A stretch of DNA of 64,000 bases from Oscillospiraceae bacterium (GCA_017505635.1 JAFVOU010000046.1:100686-164685); one strand, 5' to 3'. Numbered from the stretch's first letter, positions 17,629-26,458 are shown. Numbers and translations are program-made. The notes: a model not told the origin generated them from the sequence alone.

Positions 17629-18306
17629 TTATTCTTTAGGTTCAAATTTATAGCCTACGCCCCATACTGTTTCGATACAGTCGCGGTATTCGCCAAGGTG
17701 GCTGCGCAGCATTTTGATATGGGTGTCAACTGTGCGGTCCTCGCCGAAATAGTCATAATTCCACACTTTAAGCAGAATTCTTTCACGGCTGAGTGCCACG
17801 CCCTTGTTCTGAACAAGACACACAAGCAGGTCAAATTCCTTTGGTGTCACATTGATGTATTCGCCTTTGATTTTTATGGAATGGCTTGGCACATCGATAA
17901 CAAGGTCACCGAAGATGTATTTTTCGTTGTTTTCGTTGAAATCAGGGTTTGTGCGCATTGCAACAGCCTTGATGCGTGCCATAAGTTCCTTTGGAGAGAA
18001 AGGCTTAACGATATAGTCGTCTGTGCCTGCTTCAAAACCTGTGATTTTGTCATATTCCTCGCCTTTTGCAGAAAGGATGATAACCGGTGTTTTAAAGCCT
18101 CGGCTGCGCATTTCCTTAAGGCAGGTAATGCCGTCCATAAAAGGCATCATCACATCAAGGATAACCATATCGATGTCGCCTTTGGAGATAATGTTAAGTG
18201 CTTCGATACCATCCTTTGCAAATTCAGTTTCGTAGCCCGCAACTGTAATATACTGACCGATAAGTTCGCGGATTTTAGGTTCGTCGTCTACAACAAGAAT
18301 TTTCAT
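17629..18306 (-). CDS. Response regulator, OmpR/PhoB family
   Basis: This 225-residue regulator has the acidic pocket DDE at residues 7-9, phosphoacceptor Asp51 in VILDVMMPF, and Lys in LSAKGEE. The winged helix carries the usual YFGEDRTVDTHIKMLRSHLG and VWGVGYKF segments. It is first in a two-gene operon with its kinase. A GAGAGG ribosome site lies before ATG. Confidence 0.95.
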   Translation of the reverse strand: MKILVVDDEPKIRELIGQYITVAGYETEFAKDGIEALNIISKGDIDMVILDVMMPFMDGITCLKEMRSRGFKTPVIILSAKGEEYDKITGFEAGTDDYIVKPFSPKELMARIKAVAMRTNPDFNENNEKYIFGDLVIDVPSHSIKIKGEYINVTPKEFDLLVCLVQNKGVALSRERILLKVWNYDYFGEDRTVDTHIKMLRSHLGEYRDCIETVWGVGYKFEPKE

Positions 18307-18376
18307 AGTACATAACCTCTCTTTATATTAATTTTCTGTATACAAATATCGTTAAACACAAGTTTTGCACTGTGTT

Positions 18377-18405
18377 ATTTTAAATATAAAGCCTATAAGT
18401 TACAA
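18377..18405 (-). promoter_or_regulatory. Probable promoter of the regulator-kinase operon
   Basis: On the minus strand TTGTAA (18400-18405), 17 bases and TAAAAT (18377-18382), about 70 bases before the regulator gene. There is no clear terminator between the helicase gene and this point. Confidence 0.5.
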
Positions 18406-18446
18406 TTTTGTGAAAACGCATAAAAAATGTGAAAATCGGTATTTCC

Positions 18447-19928
18447 TTATTCTGCCTTTACATTTTTTCCTTTGATTTTTGCACCGTTCACCTTGCGGAT
18501 AATTTCGTCTTTAAGCATTGCAGGAATTTCCACAGTTGTGTGGCTGTCGCCTATGTGGATATGACCGATAAGACTGCCTTTGATTTTGCTTTCTCCTGCT
18601 ACCGCACCTAAAATCTGTTTTGGGGACACACCGTTTTTGCGTCCTACGGAAAGGCGCATCTGATAGAATTTGCTGTTTTCGATCTGTTTTTTACCGTTTT
18701 CGGTCTGTCTTTTATCTTTGTTCTTGCTGTTGCTCTTTGCAGAATTCTTTTTGCCGCCTTTTCCGTCTTTGTTTTTGCTTTCGTTTGATTTGAGCGGTTT
18801 TATATTTTTGAGTTCTTCAATTTCATATGGATTAATCTCTGCCTTTACCGAACGTACAATATTGCCCATCTGCATAAGCTGACGTTTGTCTGTTATAAGT
18901 GTGTAGCTTTCGCCGCCTTTGCCTGCACGGCCTGTACGGCCAATGCGGTGAACATAGTACTCTGTCTGTGTTGGGATGTCATAGTTAAACACAGCATCCA
19001 CATTGTTTACGTCTATACCGCGTGCCGCAACATCGGTTGCAACAAGCAGCTGCACCCCGCCTTTGCGGAATTCTTTCATCACCTTGTCGCGGTCACGCTG
19101 GCGCATATCGCCGTGGAGACCGCGGGCAGAAATGCCTTTTTCTTCAAGCAGCGGCACAAGCACATCAACCATTTTTTTGGTATTGCAGAAAACAATGCCC
19201 AGGTTGATATTTTCCTTTTTCATAATATGGCAGACTGCATCCAGCTTTGTGCCTTTAGGACATTCAACCGCATACTGTGTGATTGTTTCCACAGTTGCCT
19301 GCTTTTGGGCAATTTCAACAAGCTGCGGATTGTTCTGATAGTTGTTTACAATATCAAGAATTTCCTTTGGCATTGTTGCAGAAAACAGTACGGTCTGTCT
19401 TTCGTCAGGAACAGATTTGAGAATTGTTTCGATATCTTCGCGGAAGCCCATATTGAGCATTTCGTCCGCTTCGTCCAGCACTATCATTTTGAGTTCCTGC
19501 AGTTTAAGTGTTTTGCGGTTGATATGGTCCATAACCCTGCCAGGTGTGCCCACCACAATCTGACAGCCCTGTCGCATAAGCGGCACCTGCTTTGAAAGCA
19601 TCTGACCGCCGTAAATTGCCACTGTTTTTATATCGTGGGTATATTTCATAAGTTTTCTTATCTCACTGCAGGCCTGAACCGCAAGTTCCCTTGTTGGCAC
19701 AAGCACCAGCACCTGAGTGAATTTTTTGCTGATATCCTTGTCAATAACAGAAACCGCAGGCACACCAAATGCTATTGTTTTGCCGCTGCCTGTCTGGCTT
19801 TTTCCTATAACGTCTTTTCCTTCAAGAATAAGGGGAATGGTTTTCTGCTGAATTTCGGTAAGACTTTCAAAGCCCATATCGTCAAGTGCACGCTTTATCT
19901 GCGGCATTATTTCAAAATTTATTTCCAT
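18447..19928 (-). CDS. DEAD-box RNA helicase, DbpA/YxiN type
   Basis: This 493-residue ATP-dependent RNA helicase shows Q motif, GSGKT (motif I), PTRELA (Ia), DEAD (II), SAT (III), and HRIGRTGRAG (VI). A Lys/Asn/Ser-rich linker follows at about residues 380-415, then a C-terminal DbpA RNA-binding domain (RLSVGRKNGVSPKQILGAV onward). In B. subtilis YxiN and E. coli DbpA that domain recognises hairpin 92 of 23S rRNA, so a role in large-subunit assembly is likely. Monocistronic by position. Confidence 0.93.
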   Translation of the reverse strand: MEINFEIMPQIKRALDDMGFESLTEIQQKTIPLILEGKDVIGKSQTGSGKTIAFGVPAVSVIDKDISKKFTQVLVLVPTRELAVQACSEIRKLMKYTHDIKTVAIYGGQMLSKQVPLMRQGCQIVVGTPGRVMDHINRKTLKLQELKMIVLDEADEMLNMGFREDIETILKSVPDERQTVLFSATMPKEILDIVNNYQNNPQLVEIAQKQATVETITQYAVECPKGTKLDAVCHIMKKENINLGIVFCNTKKMVDVLVPLLEEKGISARGLHGDMRQRDRDKVMKEFRKGGVQLLVATDVAARGIDVNNVDAVFNYDIPTQTEYYVHRIGRTGRAGKGGESYTLITDKRQLMQMGNIVRSVKAEINPYEIEELKNIKPLKSNESKNKDGKGGKKNSAKSNSKNKDKRQTENGKKQIENSKFYQMRLSVGRKNGVSPKQILGAVAGESKIKGSLIGHIHIGDSHTTVEIPAMLKDEIIRKVNGAKIKGKNVKAE

Positions 19929-20031
19929 CTTAACCTCTGTATTATCTGAAATGAATTTATGATGTATAATTATTGTAACTTTTCAAGTATACAGCAATAA
20001 AAAAACATTGTAAACAAATATATTTTTTATT

Positions 20032-20059
20032 TTGACAAAATTTGATGTATACTTTTAAT
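20032..20059 (+). promoter_or_regulatory. Promoter of the tRNA-Arg gene
   Basis: TTGACA (20032-20037), 16 bases and TTTAAT (20054-20059), about 38 bases upstream of the tRNA. Confidence 0.55.
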
Positions 20060-20097
20060 CTTAAATGTGTTATCATTTTATAGCCGGCACAGCATAC

Positions 20098-20174
20098 GCG
20101 CTTATAGCTCAGTTGGATAGAGCGTCAGACTCCGACTCTGAAGGCCGCTGGTTCGATTCCAGTTAAGCGTACCA
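20098..20174 (+). tRNA. tRNA-Arg (anticodon CCG)
   Basis: A full cloverleaf can be drawn: acceptor GCGCTTA with TAAGCGT, D arm GCTC...GAGC, anticodon stem TCAGA/TCTGA with loop CTCCGAC (anticodon CCG, reading CGG), T arm with TTCGATT, and an encoded CCA end. The first acceptor pair is a G-U wobble. It stands alone with its own promoter and terminator. Confidence 0.95.
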
Positions 20175-20178
20175 AAAA

Positions 20179-20205
20179 ACTCCGCAGAAATTCTGCGGAG
20201 TTTTT
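20179..20205 (+). terminator. Terminator of tRNA-Arg
   Basis: ACTCCGCAGAA / TTCTGCGGAGT stem followed by TTTTTG. The core CCGCAGAAATTCTGCGG recurs in the terminator at 24855. The remaining stretch up to 20317 holds only a weak CAACACC/GGTGTGG hairpin. Confidence 0.9.
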
Positions 20206-20317
20206 GTTTTTTACAGGTTAAAAACACACAGATTTATACCGATTATACATCATCCTTCCCCGGGCAGCCATAATGTGTCGGTGTGTAGCAACACCTTAAA
20301 CGGTGTGGAGATGTTTT

Positions 20318-21325
20318 TTACCAGTTATTTACTGCAAGTTCTGCAAAGCTGTAAACCTTTTCGATATCCAGTCTGGTGCCGTCATCAAGAACCACCCAGC
20401 CTCTGAACTCGCCGAACATCTGGTGTGTACAGTTGTCTATCCACAGCACCTTTGCAGTGGTTGTTCGGTCATATGTAGGATAAAGAGTAAGTTCCAGCCT
20501 GCCTTCGTCATCGCGGATTGTCCATGGTGACATCCAGTCACTGCGGTCCATATCAAAGGTAACGTGACCAAGCTTGTGGCATTCGCCTTTGTAGAAGATA
20601 ATATTTTCGGTTGCTTTGGACGGATTGCCAAAACCGCAGCCAAGGTTGAAGCCGAACATCTGGCCATTTACCTGACCTGCGCCGTTGGACCAGTACCATT
20701 CGTTGCTGAACGGCCATACACCTCTGCCCCAGTCAAGAATGCCGTAGCTGTCGGCAGCATCAAACACATATTCCCTGTCACCGTTTCTGACAAATCCCTT
20801 TGCTGTCATACAGTTTATTTTATGGTTGTAGTAAAACTGTGTAGGCTTTTCGTCAAACGGAATGTTGATAACAAGGCTGTGTGGCATTGTGGTGTTAAGC
20901 ACAATTTCGCTTTCCACCTCATCACATCTGCATTTCAGTGTGCGCACACCGTCTTTTGTGATAAACTCCATATACATTCCGCCCTTGTCATACTTGAGAA
21001 CACTGTCATTTTCGGCATTGGAGTTCATACCCATTTTGCCGAACGGAAGAGGAATAAGGCGTTCCTTGTAGAGAATTTTTTCGCCTGTGGCAAAGTTGAA
21101 CAGCATAATGCTTACCTGTCCCACATAGCTTGTGTGACCGATTGTAAACTGCAGACAAAGTTCTTCGTTGCTTATCTGATAAAAATCCCATTCCTTAATG
21201 CGGTACGGCGGTGCTTTTATTGCGTTTCTGTCATATGTAAGTATACTTTTTGTGGAGTAACCCGGATATGGTCTGCCTTTTTCGTCCAGTACAGGGCCCG
21301 GGGCTGTATGCATTATCTGTTTCAT
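20318..21325 (-). CDS. DUF2804 domain protein
   Basis: This 335-residue cytoplasmic protein matches the DUF2804 family, beta-rich proteins of unknown function with lipocalin-like folds related to tocopherol-cyclase-like and carotenoid-hydratase-like proteins. Recognisable segments include DWGRGVWPFSNEWYWSNGAG and GFNLGCGFGNPSKATEN, the family core rich in Trp and Gly. There are no membrane spans or signal. It diverges from the wecE cassette across 240 bases. Substrate unknown. Confidence 0.85.
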   Translation of the reverse strand: MKQIMHTAPGPVLDEKGRPYPGYSTKSILTYDRNAIKAPPYRIKEWDFYQISNEELCLQFTIGHTSYVGQVSIMLFNFATGEKILYKERLIPLPFGKMGMNSNAENDSVLKYDKGGMYMEFITKDGVRTLKCRCDEVESEIVLNTTMPHSLVINIPFDEKPTQFYYNHKINCMTAKGFVRNGDREYVFDAADSYGILDWGRGVWPFSNEWYWSNGAGQVNGQMFGFNLGCGFGNPSKATENIIFYKGECHKLGHVTFDMDRSDWMSPWTIRDDEGRLELTLYPTYDRTTTAKVLWIDNCTHQMFGEFRGWVVLDDGTRLDIEKVYSFAELAVNNW

Positions 21326-21420
21326 GGCAAAAAACCTTTCAAATATATTTTATACTATTTATTTTAACGTAAAACCGTCCGCTTTCACAGATATAAATTA
21401 TACAAAAACATATACACGGA

Positions 21421-21472
21421 TATGTGCATATTGGCTGTATGCGTACCGCCTGTATGTGCATTAATGTACATA
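21421..21472. promoter_or_regulatory. Repeated ATGTGCAT motifs upstream of the wecE cassette
   Basis: TATGTGCATA at 21421-21430 is repeated inside a 20-bp near-perfect palindrome at 21453-21472 (TATGTGCAT joined to ATGTACATA). They lie just upstream of the cassette's -35 box and between divergent genes, so they may be regulator sites. The factor is unknown. Confidence 0.45.
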
Positions 21473-21480
21473 TATACTTA

Positions 21481-21509
21481 TTTACTTATTACACGTTTTA
21501 TGGTATATT
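21481..21509 (+). promoter_or_regulatory. Probable promoter of the wecE cassette
   Basis: TTTACT (21481-21486), a 17-base spacer and TATATT (21504-21509), giving a start near 21516 and a 50-base leader. Confidence 0.5.
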
Positions 21510-21565
21510 TATTAAAATAGGATTATTATGAACAATTATGATTTTTTATAAATGTGAGGTCTGAT

Positions 21566-22696
21566 ATGATTAGATTTAACGTACCGCCTGTTGCAGGCAA
21601 GGAAATGGAATACATAAAGCAGGCTGTGGAAAGCCACCACATCTGCGGTGACGGTCCGTTTACCAAAATGTGCAACAAATGGATTGAAGAAAAAACAGGC
21701 TGCAAAAAGGTTCTGCTTACAACCAGCTGCACACACGCCCTTGAAATGGCTGCAATGATGTGTGATTTCAAGGACGGCGAAGAGGTTATTCTTCCAAGCT
21801 ATACATTCTCATCCACTGCAAACTGCTTTATCCCTGCAGGTGCAAAACTTGTTTTTGTTGACGTTGACCCTGCAACAATGAATATAGACCCTGACCTTAT
21901 CGAAAAAGCAATCACAGATAAGACAAAGGTTATCTGTGTTATGCACTATGCAGGTGTTGCCTGTGATATGGACAGAATTATGGATATTGCAAAACGCCAC
22001 AACCTTATTGTTATCGAAGATGCTGCACAGGCTGTTATGAGCGAATACAAAGGCAGACCACTCGGCACAATCGGTACATTTGGCTGCTATTCTTTCCACG
22101 AAACAAAAAACTATTCAATGGGCGAAGGCGGTGCGCTGCTTATCAATGACCCTGCATTTGTGGAAAAAGCAGAAATTCTGCGCGAAAAAGGCACAGACCG
22201 CTCAAAATTCTTCCGCGGTCAGGTTGACAAATATTCCTGGAGAGACTACGGTTCCTCCTATCTGCCAAGTGAACTTAACGCAGCTTATCTCTGGGCACAG
22301 CTTGAAATGGCTGACGAAATAAACAACAACCGCCTTGCAAGCTGGGACAGATACTACAATGCCCTTAAACCTCTTGCCGACGAAGGCAAAATTGAACTTC
22401 AGCTTCATCCGGAAGGCTGTGTGCACAATGCTCATATGTTCTATATCAAGCTGCACAATCTTGAAGAAAGAACAGCATTTATTGCTCATATGAAAGAAAA
22501 TGACGTGCTTACAGTTTTCCACTATGTACCGCTGCACAGTGCCCCTGCAGGCCTTAAATACGGCCGTTTTGCAGGCGAAGACGTATACACAACAAAAGAA
22601 AGCGACAGACTTGTACGTCTGCCTCTTTACTATAATCTTGACGAAAAAGACCAGCAGAAAGTTATCGATACTATTCTGAGCTTCTGGAAGGAATAA
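21566..22696 (+). CDS. WecE-like dTDP-4-amino-4,6-dideoxygalactose transaminase
   Basis: This 376-residue PLP enzyme of the DegT/DnrJ/EryC1 family reads very close to E. coli WecE from memory, e.g. FNVPPVAGKEMEYIKQA, VLLTTSCTHALEMAA, VMHYAGVACDMD and FFRGQVDKYSWRD. The PLP lysine is Lys181 in FHETKNYS. WecE converts dTDP-4-keto-6-deoxyglucose to dTDP-4-amino-4,6-dideoxygalactose using glutamate. ATG 21566 gives the WecE-like start and is preceded by GAGGT; an upstream GTG at 21554 has no site. It heads a five-gene run. The rmlA/rmlB genes that would supply substrate are not in the window. Confidence 0.92.
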   Translation: MIRFNVPPVAGKEMEYIKQAVESHHICGDGPFTKMCNKWIEEKTGCKKVLLTTSCTHALEMAAMMCDFKDGEEVILPSYTFSSTANCFIPAGAKLVFVDVDPATMNIDPDLIEKAITDKTKVICVMHYAGVACDMDRIMDIAKRHNLIVIEDAAQAVMSEYKGRPLGTIGTFGCYSFHETKNYSMGEGGALLINDPAFVEKAEILREKGTDRSKFFRGQVDKYSWRDYGSSYLPSELNAAYLWAQLEMADEINNNRLASWDRYYNALKPLADEGKIELQLHPEGCVHNAHMFYIKLHNLEERTAFIAHMKENDVLTVFHYVPLHSAPAGLKYGRFAGEDVYTTKESDRLVRLPLYYNLDEKDQQKVIDTILSFWKE

Positions 22697-22703
22697 TTCT
22701 TTT

Positions 22704-23207
22704 ATGAACGTTACAATCCGCCCTATTACATATGATGACACCGACAATATTGTGCGCTGGCGCAACAGCGATTTTGTAAACAGACGCTTTCTGTACCGCG
22801 CACTGTTCACACCGGAAAGCCATAACAGCTGGATGAAAAATATGGTTGAAACCAAAAAGGTTTATCAGTTTATCATCAGCTGCGACGGCACAGATGTGGG
22901 CAGCATCTATCTGCGCGATGTGGATCTGCATAACAAAAAGGCCGAATACGGTGTGTTTATCGGCGAAAAGGATTATCTTGGCAAAGGTGTTGGACAGGCC
23001 GCAACAAAGCTTGTTTTAAAATTTGCTTTTGAAGAACTTAAGCTGCACAAGGTTTTTCTGCGTGTTCTCAGCGACAACACCGGTGCAATAAAAAGCTATG
23101 AAAAAAGCGGCTTTGTTCAGGAAGGCTTTTTCAGAGACGAAATTTTTGCCGACGGAAAATACGAATCTGTTATCTTTATGGCAATATTCAACAGGGAGGA
23201 CTGTTAA
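22704..23207 (+). CDS. GNAT N-acetyltransferase
   Basis: This 167-residue protein has the RimJ/PseH-type GNAT layout: opening TIRPITYDDTDNIVRWRN, and the acetyl-CoA loop as YLGKGVGQAA, then NTGAIKSYEKSGF. It starts 7 bases after the WecE-like gene and ends directly at the glycosyltransferase start. Position suggests it acetylates the 4-amino group of the sugar just made (the job of WecD in enterobacteria), but other substrates cannot be excluded from sequence. Confidence 0.85.
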   Translation: MNVTIRPITYDDTDNIVRWRNSDFVNRRFLYRALFTPESHNSWMKNMVETKKVYQFIISCDGTDVGSIYLRDVDLHNKKAEYGVFIGEKDYLGKGVGQAATKLVLKFAFEELKLHKVFLRVLSDNTGAIKSYEKSGFVQEGFFRDEIFADGKYESVIFMAIFNREDC

Positions 23208-24152
23208 ATGCTGATTTCCTATGTTATACCATGCTACCGCAGTGAACAGACTATAGGCGGTGTTGTGGCAGATATCAAAAAAACCATTACCGAAAACACC
23301 GATTACGGCTACGAAATCATCCTTGTGAACGACTGTTCCCCTGACGGTGTCTATTCCGTTCTGCAGCAGCTTGCAGCCGAAGACGGCAATGTAAAGGTAA
23401 TCAACCTTGCAAAAAACTTTGGTCAGCATTCTGCACTTATGGCAGGGCTTAACCGTGCAAAAGGCGATGTTGTTGTATGCCTTGATGACGACGGGCAGAC
23501 CCCACCGTCCGAAAGTCTTAAGCTGATTGATGCCCTTGGCGAAAATGTTGATGTTGTTTATGCATCATACGACCTGGACGGCAAAAAACATTCCGGTTTC
23601 CGCAACTTTGGCAGCATGACAAATGACCTTATGCTGCAGAAACTGCTTGGCAAGTCAAAAGACCTGAAGGTTACCAGCTTTTTTGCCGCAAAAAAATATA
23701 TCATAAAAGAAATGTGCCGCTATCATCACGCATTTCCTTATCTTATGGGGCTTGTTCTGCGCAGCACAAACAAAATTATCAATGTGCCTGTTCACCACAA
23801 GGAAAGACTTGTGGGCAGAAGCGGCTATACACTTAAAAGCCTGCTTAAACTGTGGATTAACGGTTTTACCGCTTTCAGCGTACTTCCGCTTCGCATCTCC
23901 ACTTTTGGCGGTGTTGTGCTGGCAATTCTCGGTTTTCTTTATGGTATATATACAGTCATCAACCGCTTTATAAATCCTCTTGCTCCTATGGGCTATGCTT
24001 CCATTATGAGCGCTTTGCTGTTTATCGGCGGTATGATTATGCTTATGCTGGGTATGCTTGGCGAATATATCGGCAGAATTTATCTCAGCATAAACAATGC
24101 ACCTCAGTTTGTAGAACGCAATACAATAAATTTTGACGACAGTGAAAATTAA
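23208..24152 (+). CDS. GT2 glycosyltransferase, ArnC/GtrB-like (polyprenyl-phosphate)
   Basis: This 314-residue membrane glycosyltransferase has the GT-A core with VIPCYRSEQTI, the metal-binding DDDGQTPP, and a C-terminal pair of membrane helices (about 225-255 and 260-290) ending LGMLGEYIGRIY. That layout is the polyisoprenyl-phosphate glycosyltransferase family (ArnC, GtrB, DPMS type), which moves a sugar from a nucleotide to undecaprenyl phosphate on the inner face of the membrane. It follows the GNAT gene with no gap. The sugar is inferred to be the amino sugar made upstream. Confidence 0.9.
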   Translation: MLISYVIPCYRSEQTIGGVVADIKKTITENTDYGYEIILVNDCSPDGVYSVLQQLAAEDGNVKVINLAKNFGQHSALMAGLNRAKGDVVVCLDDDGQTPPSESLKLIDALGENVDVVYASYDLDGKKHSGFRNFGSMTNDLMLQKLLGKSKDLKVTSFFAAKKYIIKEMCRYHHAFPYLMGLVLRSTNKIINVPVHHKERLVGRSGYTLKSLLKLWINGFTAFSVLPLRISTFGGVVLAILGFLYGIYTVINRFINPLAPMGYASIMSALLFIGGMIMLMLGMLGEYIGRIYLSINNAPQFVERNTINFDDSEN

Positions 24153-24162
24153 GGATTTTCAG

Positions 24163-24519
24163 ATGAACGGTAAATCTTTTTTTAAAAAATGGAAAGACTA
24201 TGCTTTCCTGCATATAAGCATTCTTATATATTCCATAACAATTGTTTTATCCAAGGTGGCATCGGATTTTGCATTTCTTTCCCTGCCATATATTCTTTGC
24301 TACGGCAGTATGGTTGCAATACTTGGCATCTATGCAATTTTGTGGCAGCAGGTTATCAAGCGTTTCGAGCCATCTGTTGCATACAGCCACAAAAGTGTAA
24401 CTGTTATATGGGCTTTGCTTATAAGCGGTTTTCTCTTTGGCGAAAATATAACATTGGGCAACGTTATAGGCACAATACTTATTGTGGCAGGCGTTGTAAT
24501 GGTGAGTCAGGATGAATAA
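24163..24519 (+). CDS. SMR/EamA-type small membrane protein, ArnE/ArnF-like
   Basis: This 118-residue protein with four hydrophobic segments has the look of half of an EamA/SMR transporter, including VIWALLISGFLFGENIT near the third segment. Starting at ATG 24163 (AAGGA seven bases upstream) avoids the overlap that an earlier codon would cause. It follows an ArnC-like gene and overlaps a second similar gene by 8 bases, the same pairing as ArnE and ArnF, which together flip undecaprenyl-linked amino-arabinose in Gram-negatives. Confidence 0.82.
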   Translation: MNGKSFFKKWKDYAFLHISILIYSITIVLSKVASDFAFLSLPYILCYGSMVAILGIYAILWQQVIKRFEPSVAYSHKSVTVIWALLISGFLFGENITLGNVIGTILIVAGVVMVSQDE

Positions 24520-24853
24520 TATATATATACTTTTAGTACTGCTTACCGCATTTATGTCCGCTGTATCACAGGTGCTTTTAAATGTAAGCAACGAAAAACA
24601 GCACAAAAACTTTATATTCGAATATCTTAACTGGCGCGTTATCCTGTCTTACTTTATCCTTTTCTGCACACTTGCCCTTAACATTGTGGCACTGCAGCAT
24701 CTTGAAGTAAAAACCGTAAACGCCGTTGGTGCCGCCTGCTATTTTTTTCTTTTGCTTTTAAGCCATTTCATACTTAAAGAAAAGGTTGGCAAAAAGAAAC
24801 TTATCGGCAATATACTGATTATTGCAGGCATAGTTATATTTGTAGTATTATAA
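24512..24853 (+). CDS. SMR/EamA-type small membrane protein, ArnE/ArnF-like
   Basis: This 113-residue protein with four membrane segments includes SAVSQVLLNVSNEK early and a last loop LKEKVGKKKLIGNILIIAGI, typical of the SMR/EamA fold. It overlaps the preceding gene, so the two are probably made in equal amounts and act as a heterodimer. A lipid-linked sugar flippase is the best guess from context. It ends at a bidirectional terminator facing the GT-C-like gene. Confidence 0.82.
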   Translation: MNNIYILLVLLTAFMSAVSQVLLNVSNEKQHKNFIFEYLNWRVILSYFILFCTLALNIVALQHLEVKTVNAVGAACYFFLLLLSHFILKEKVGKKKLIGNILIIAGIVIFVVL

Positions 24854-24854
24854 A

Positions 24855-24885
24855 AAAATTCCGCAGAAATTCTGCGGAATTTTTT
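24855..24885. terminator. Bidirectional terminator between convergent glycan genes
   Basis: Stem AATTCCGCAGAA / TTCTGCGGAATT flanked by A and T runs on both sides, between a plus-strand stop at 24853 and a minus-strand stop at 24896. It shares its core with the tRNA terminator at 20179. Confidence 0.9.
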
Positions 24886-24895
24886 GTTTTATATA

Positions 24896-26425
24896 TTATT
24901 TATCTCTTTTGTACAGTATAAAATCTTCCGAAATCACTTCGGCTTTCCAGCCGCTGTCACGGAACATTCCGATATATTCTTCATCTGCTTTGGAGAGAAT
25001 ATAACCGGATTTAAGTTCTGACAGGTTTGCACGGATAAATTCGCCGTCGGAAATGCTTATACCCATATGGGCAGGAATTGCGTGGAGATAGTTTGTGTTG
25101 TGGTTGTTGTAGTCGTAAATCACTGTGTTGTCCCACAGATTTTCGCTTATCTCTTCATCAAAAGCACTGTTGAGCTGTGCCATATATTCCGCCTGCGGCA
25201 TTGTGCCGAAAGGATTTTCCGATGTAGGCAGCCGGTACAGTTCTTCTATACCTTCTGCAGGCAGCCAGCCGCATAAGGCAATTGCCAGTGCAGCGGCAAT
25301 CACAGCAGCTTTGTTCTCTTTTATATATACAGACAGCATAACCACAGCAAAGGCAACAATCACTATTATATGTCTGAAGCTTGTGTATTCCACATAGAAG
25401 ATGATAAGTGCCAATGTAACTGCAGCCGCAACACCAACTGCAGACACTGCAATCCACAGATATTTGTCTGTAATGCTTCTGTTTTTTCTGAACTGTACAA
25501 TACCCAGCACCACAAACACAAGCATACATACTGCCATTGTAAAGTAAGGAATTTTAACCTCTGCAAATACATCAAACAGATGATACAGTTCGTAGCTGTC
25601 GTTTATAAACTTGTGCAGCACATCCTTTACAAAGCCAAAAATTCTGCCCTCTGCAAGAGCAGAGAAAACCGATGTGTCTATTGTCTGTTCAAGGTAGGTT
25701 GCACATCGGGGTGTTACAAATTTAATATATGTAATTCCAAAAACACCGGCAGACACCAAAGCTGCAGCAAATGGTTCGATTTTATTGAACCTGAACTGTG
25801 CAAAAAACGGAAACAGTATAAATATCAGCATATACGGTCTGCACAGGGCGAAGAATATTACCAGCAGATAACATAAATACACAGATATGCGACTGTATTT
25901 TCCGTTTAAAAAACAGATTATAAAGCCTGCAAATATCACAACCCCTGCGTGGAACAGTGCTTCGGTCATACAGGACAGCATATATCTTGGAATAAACGGC
26001 ACCGCAAGCAACAGCACCAAAAGTGCTGCACCCTGTTTTGCATCAGGTTTTGCAAGAAGATAGAACACCGCAAATGCCGCCATAACAAAAACAATGTTGA
26101 ACACCATCATATGTGTTGCGGAAAAACCGAATATTTTGCCCAGCAGCACATAAGGGTAGAACAAAAACACCGGCCAGGCACCAAGGGTGCCAATCTGTGC
26201 GGCAGATTCGTTGTATCCGAAATAGCCCTTTGGCATACCGTAGTGTACCATTGCATCTATCTGTTTTACATAGAATATACCGTCATTGTAGTCAGGCAGG
26301 TTTGCCGCAATATTGTTGATATCCCACAGCATAACCCCCTGCAAAGCCGCATATATTACACAGGCAACAAGGGGAATAAGAGAGAACACAACTGCATTTC
26401 TTATGACTTTAAGTCTGTCACTCAT
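24896..26425 (-). CDS. Multi-span membrane protein, GT-C glycosyltransferase-like
   Basis: This 509-residue protein has about 11-12 membrane segments and a C-terminal extracytoplasmic part of about 110 residues. The first outer loop (DINNIAANLPDYNDGIFYVK) carries acidic residues where GT-C enzymes have their catalytic Asp. Such enzymes transfer sugars from polyprenyl phosphate outside the membrane. No family name can be given with certainty. The start is ATG 26425 (GGAGA upstream) rather than the longer reading that crosses the asnS terminator. It faces the WecE/ArnC/SMR run and could be its final transferase. Confidence 0.7.
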   Translation of the reverse strand: MSDRLKVIRNAVVFSLIPLVACVIYAALQGVMLWDINNIAANLPDYNDGIFYVKQIDAMVHYGMPKGYFGYNESAAQIGTLGAWPVFLFYPYVLLGKIFGFSATHMMVFNIVFVMAAFAVFYLLAKPDAKQGAALLVLLLAVPFIPRYMLSCMTEALFHAGVVIFAGFIICFLNGKYSRISVYLCYLLVIFFALCRPYMLIFILFPFFAQFRFNKIEPFAAALVSAGVFGITYIKFVTPRCATYLEQTIDTSVFSALAEGRIFGFVKDVLHKFINDSYELYHLFDVFAEVKIPYFTMAVCMLVFVVLGIVQFRKNRSITDKYLWIAVSAVGVAAAVTLALIIFYVEYTSFRHIIVIVAFAVVMLSVYIKENKAAVIAAALAIALCGWLPAEGIEELYRLPTSENPFGTMPQAEYMAQLNSAFDEEISENLWDNTVIYDYNNHNTNYLHAIPAHMGISISDGEFIRANLSELKSGYILSKADEEYIGMFRDSGWKAEVISEDFILYKRDK

Positions 26426-26458
26426 TATTGTCTCCGATAAAAATGTCTGTATTTGCAA

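Noticed and set aside
16343..17653. 436-codon plus-strand frame opposite the second kinase
   Set aside because: Antisense shadow of an intact histidine kinase; the composition is unlike a real protein.
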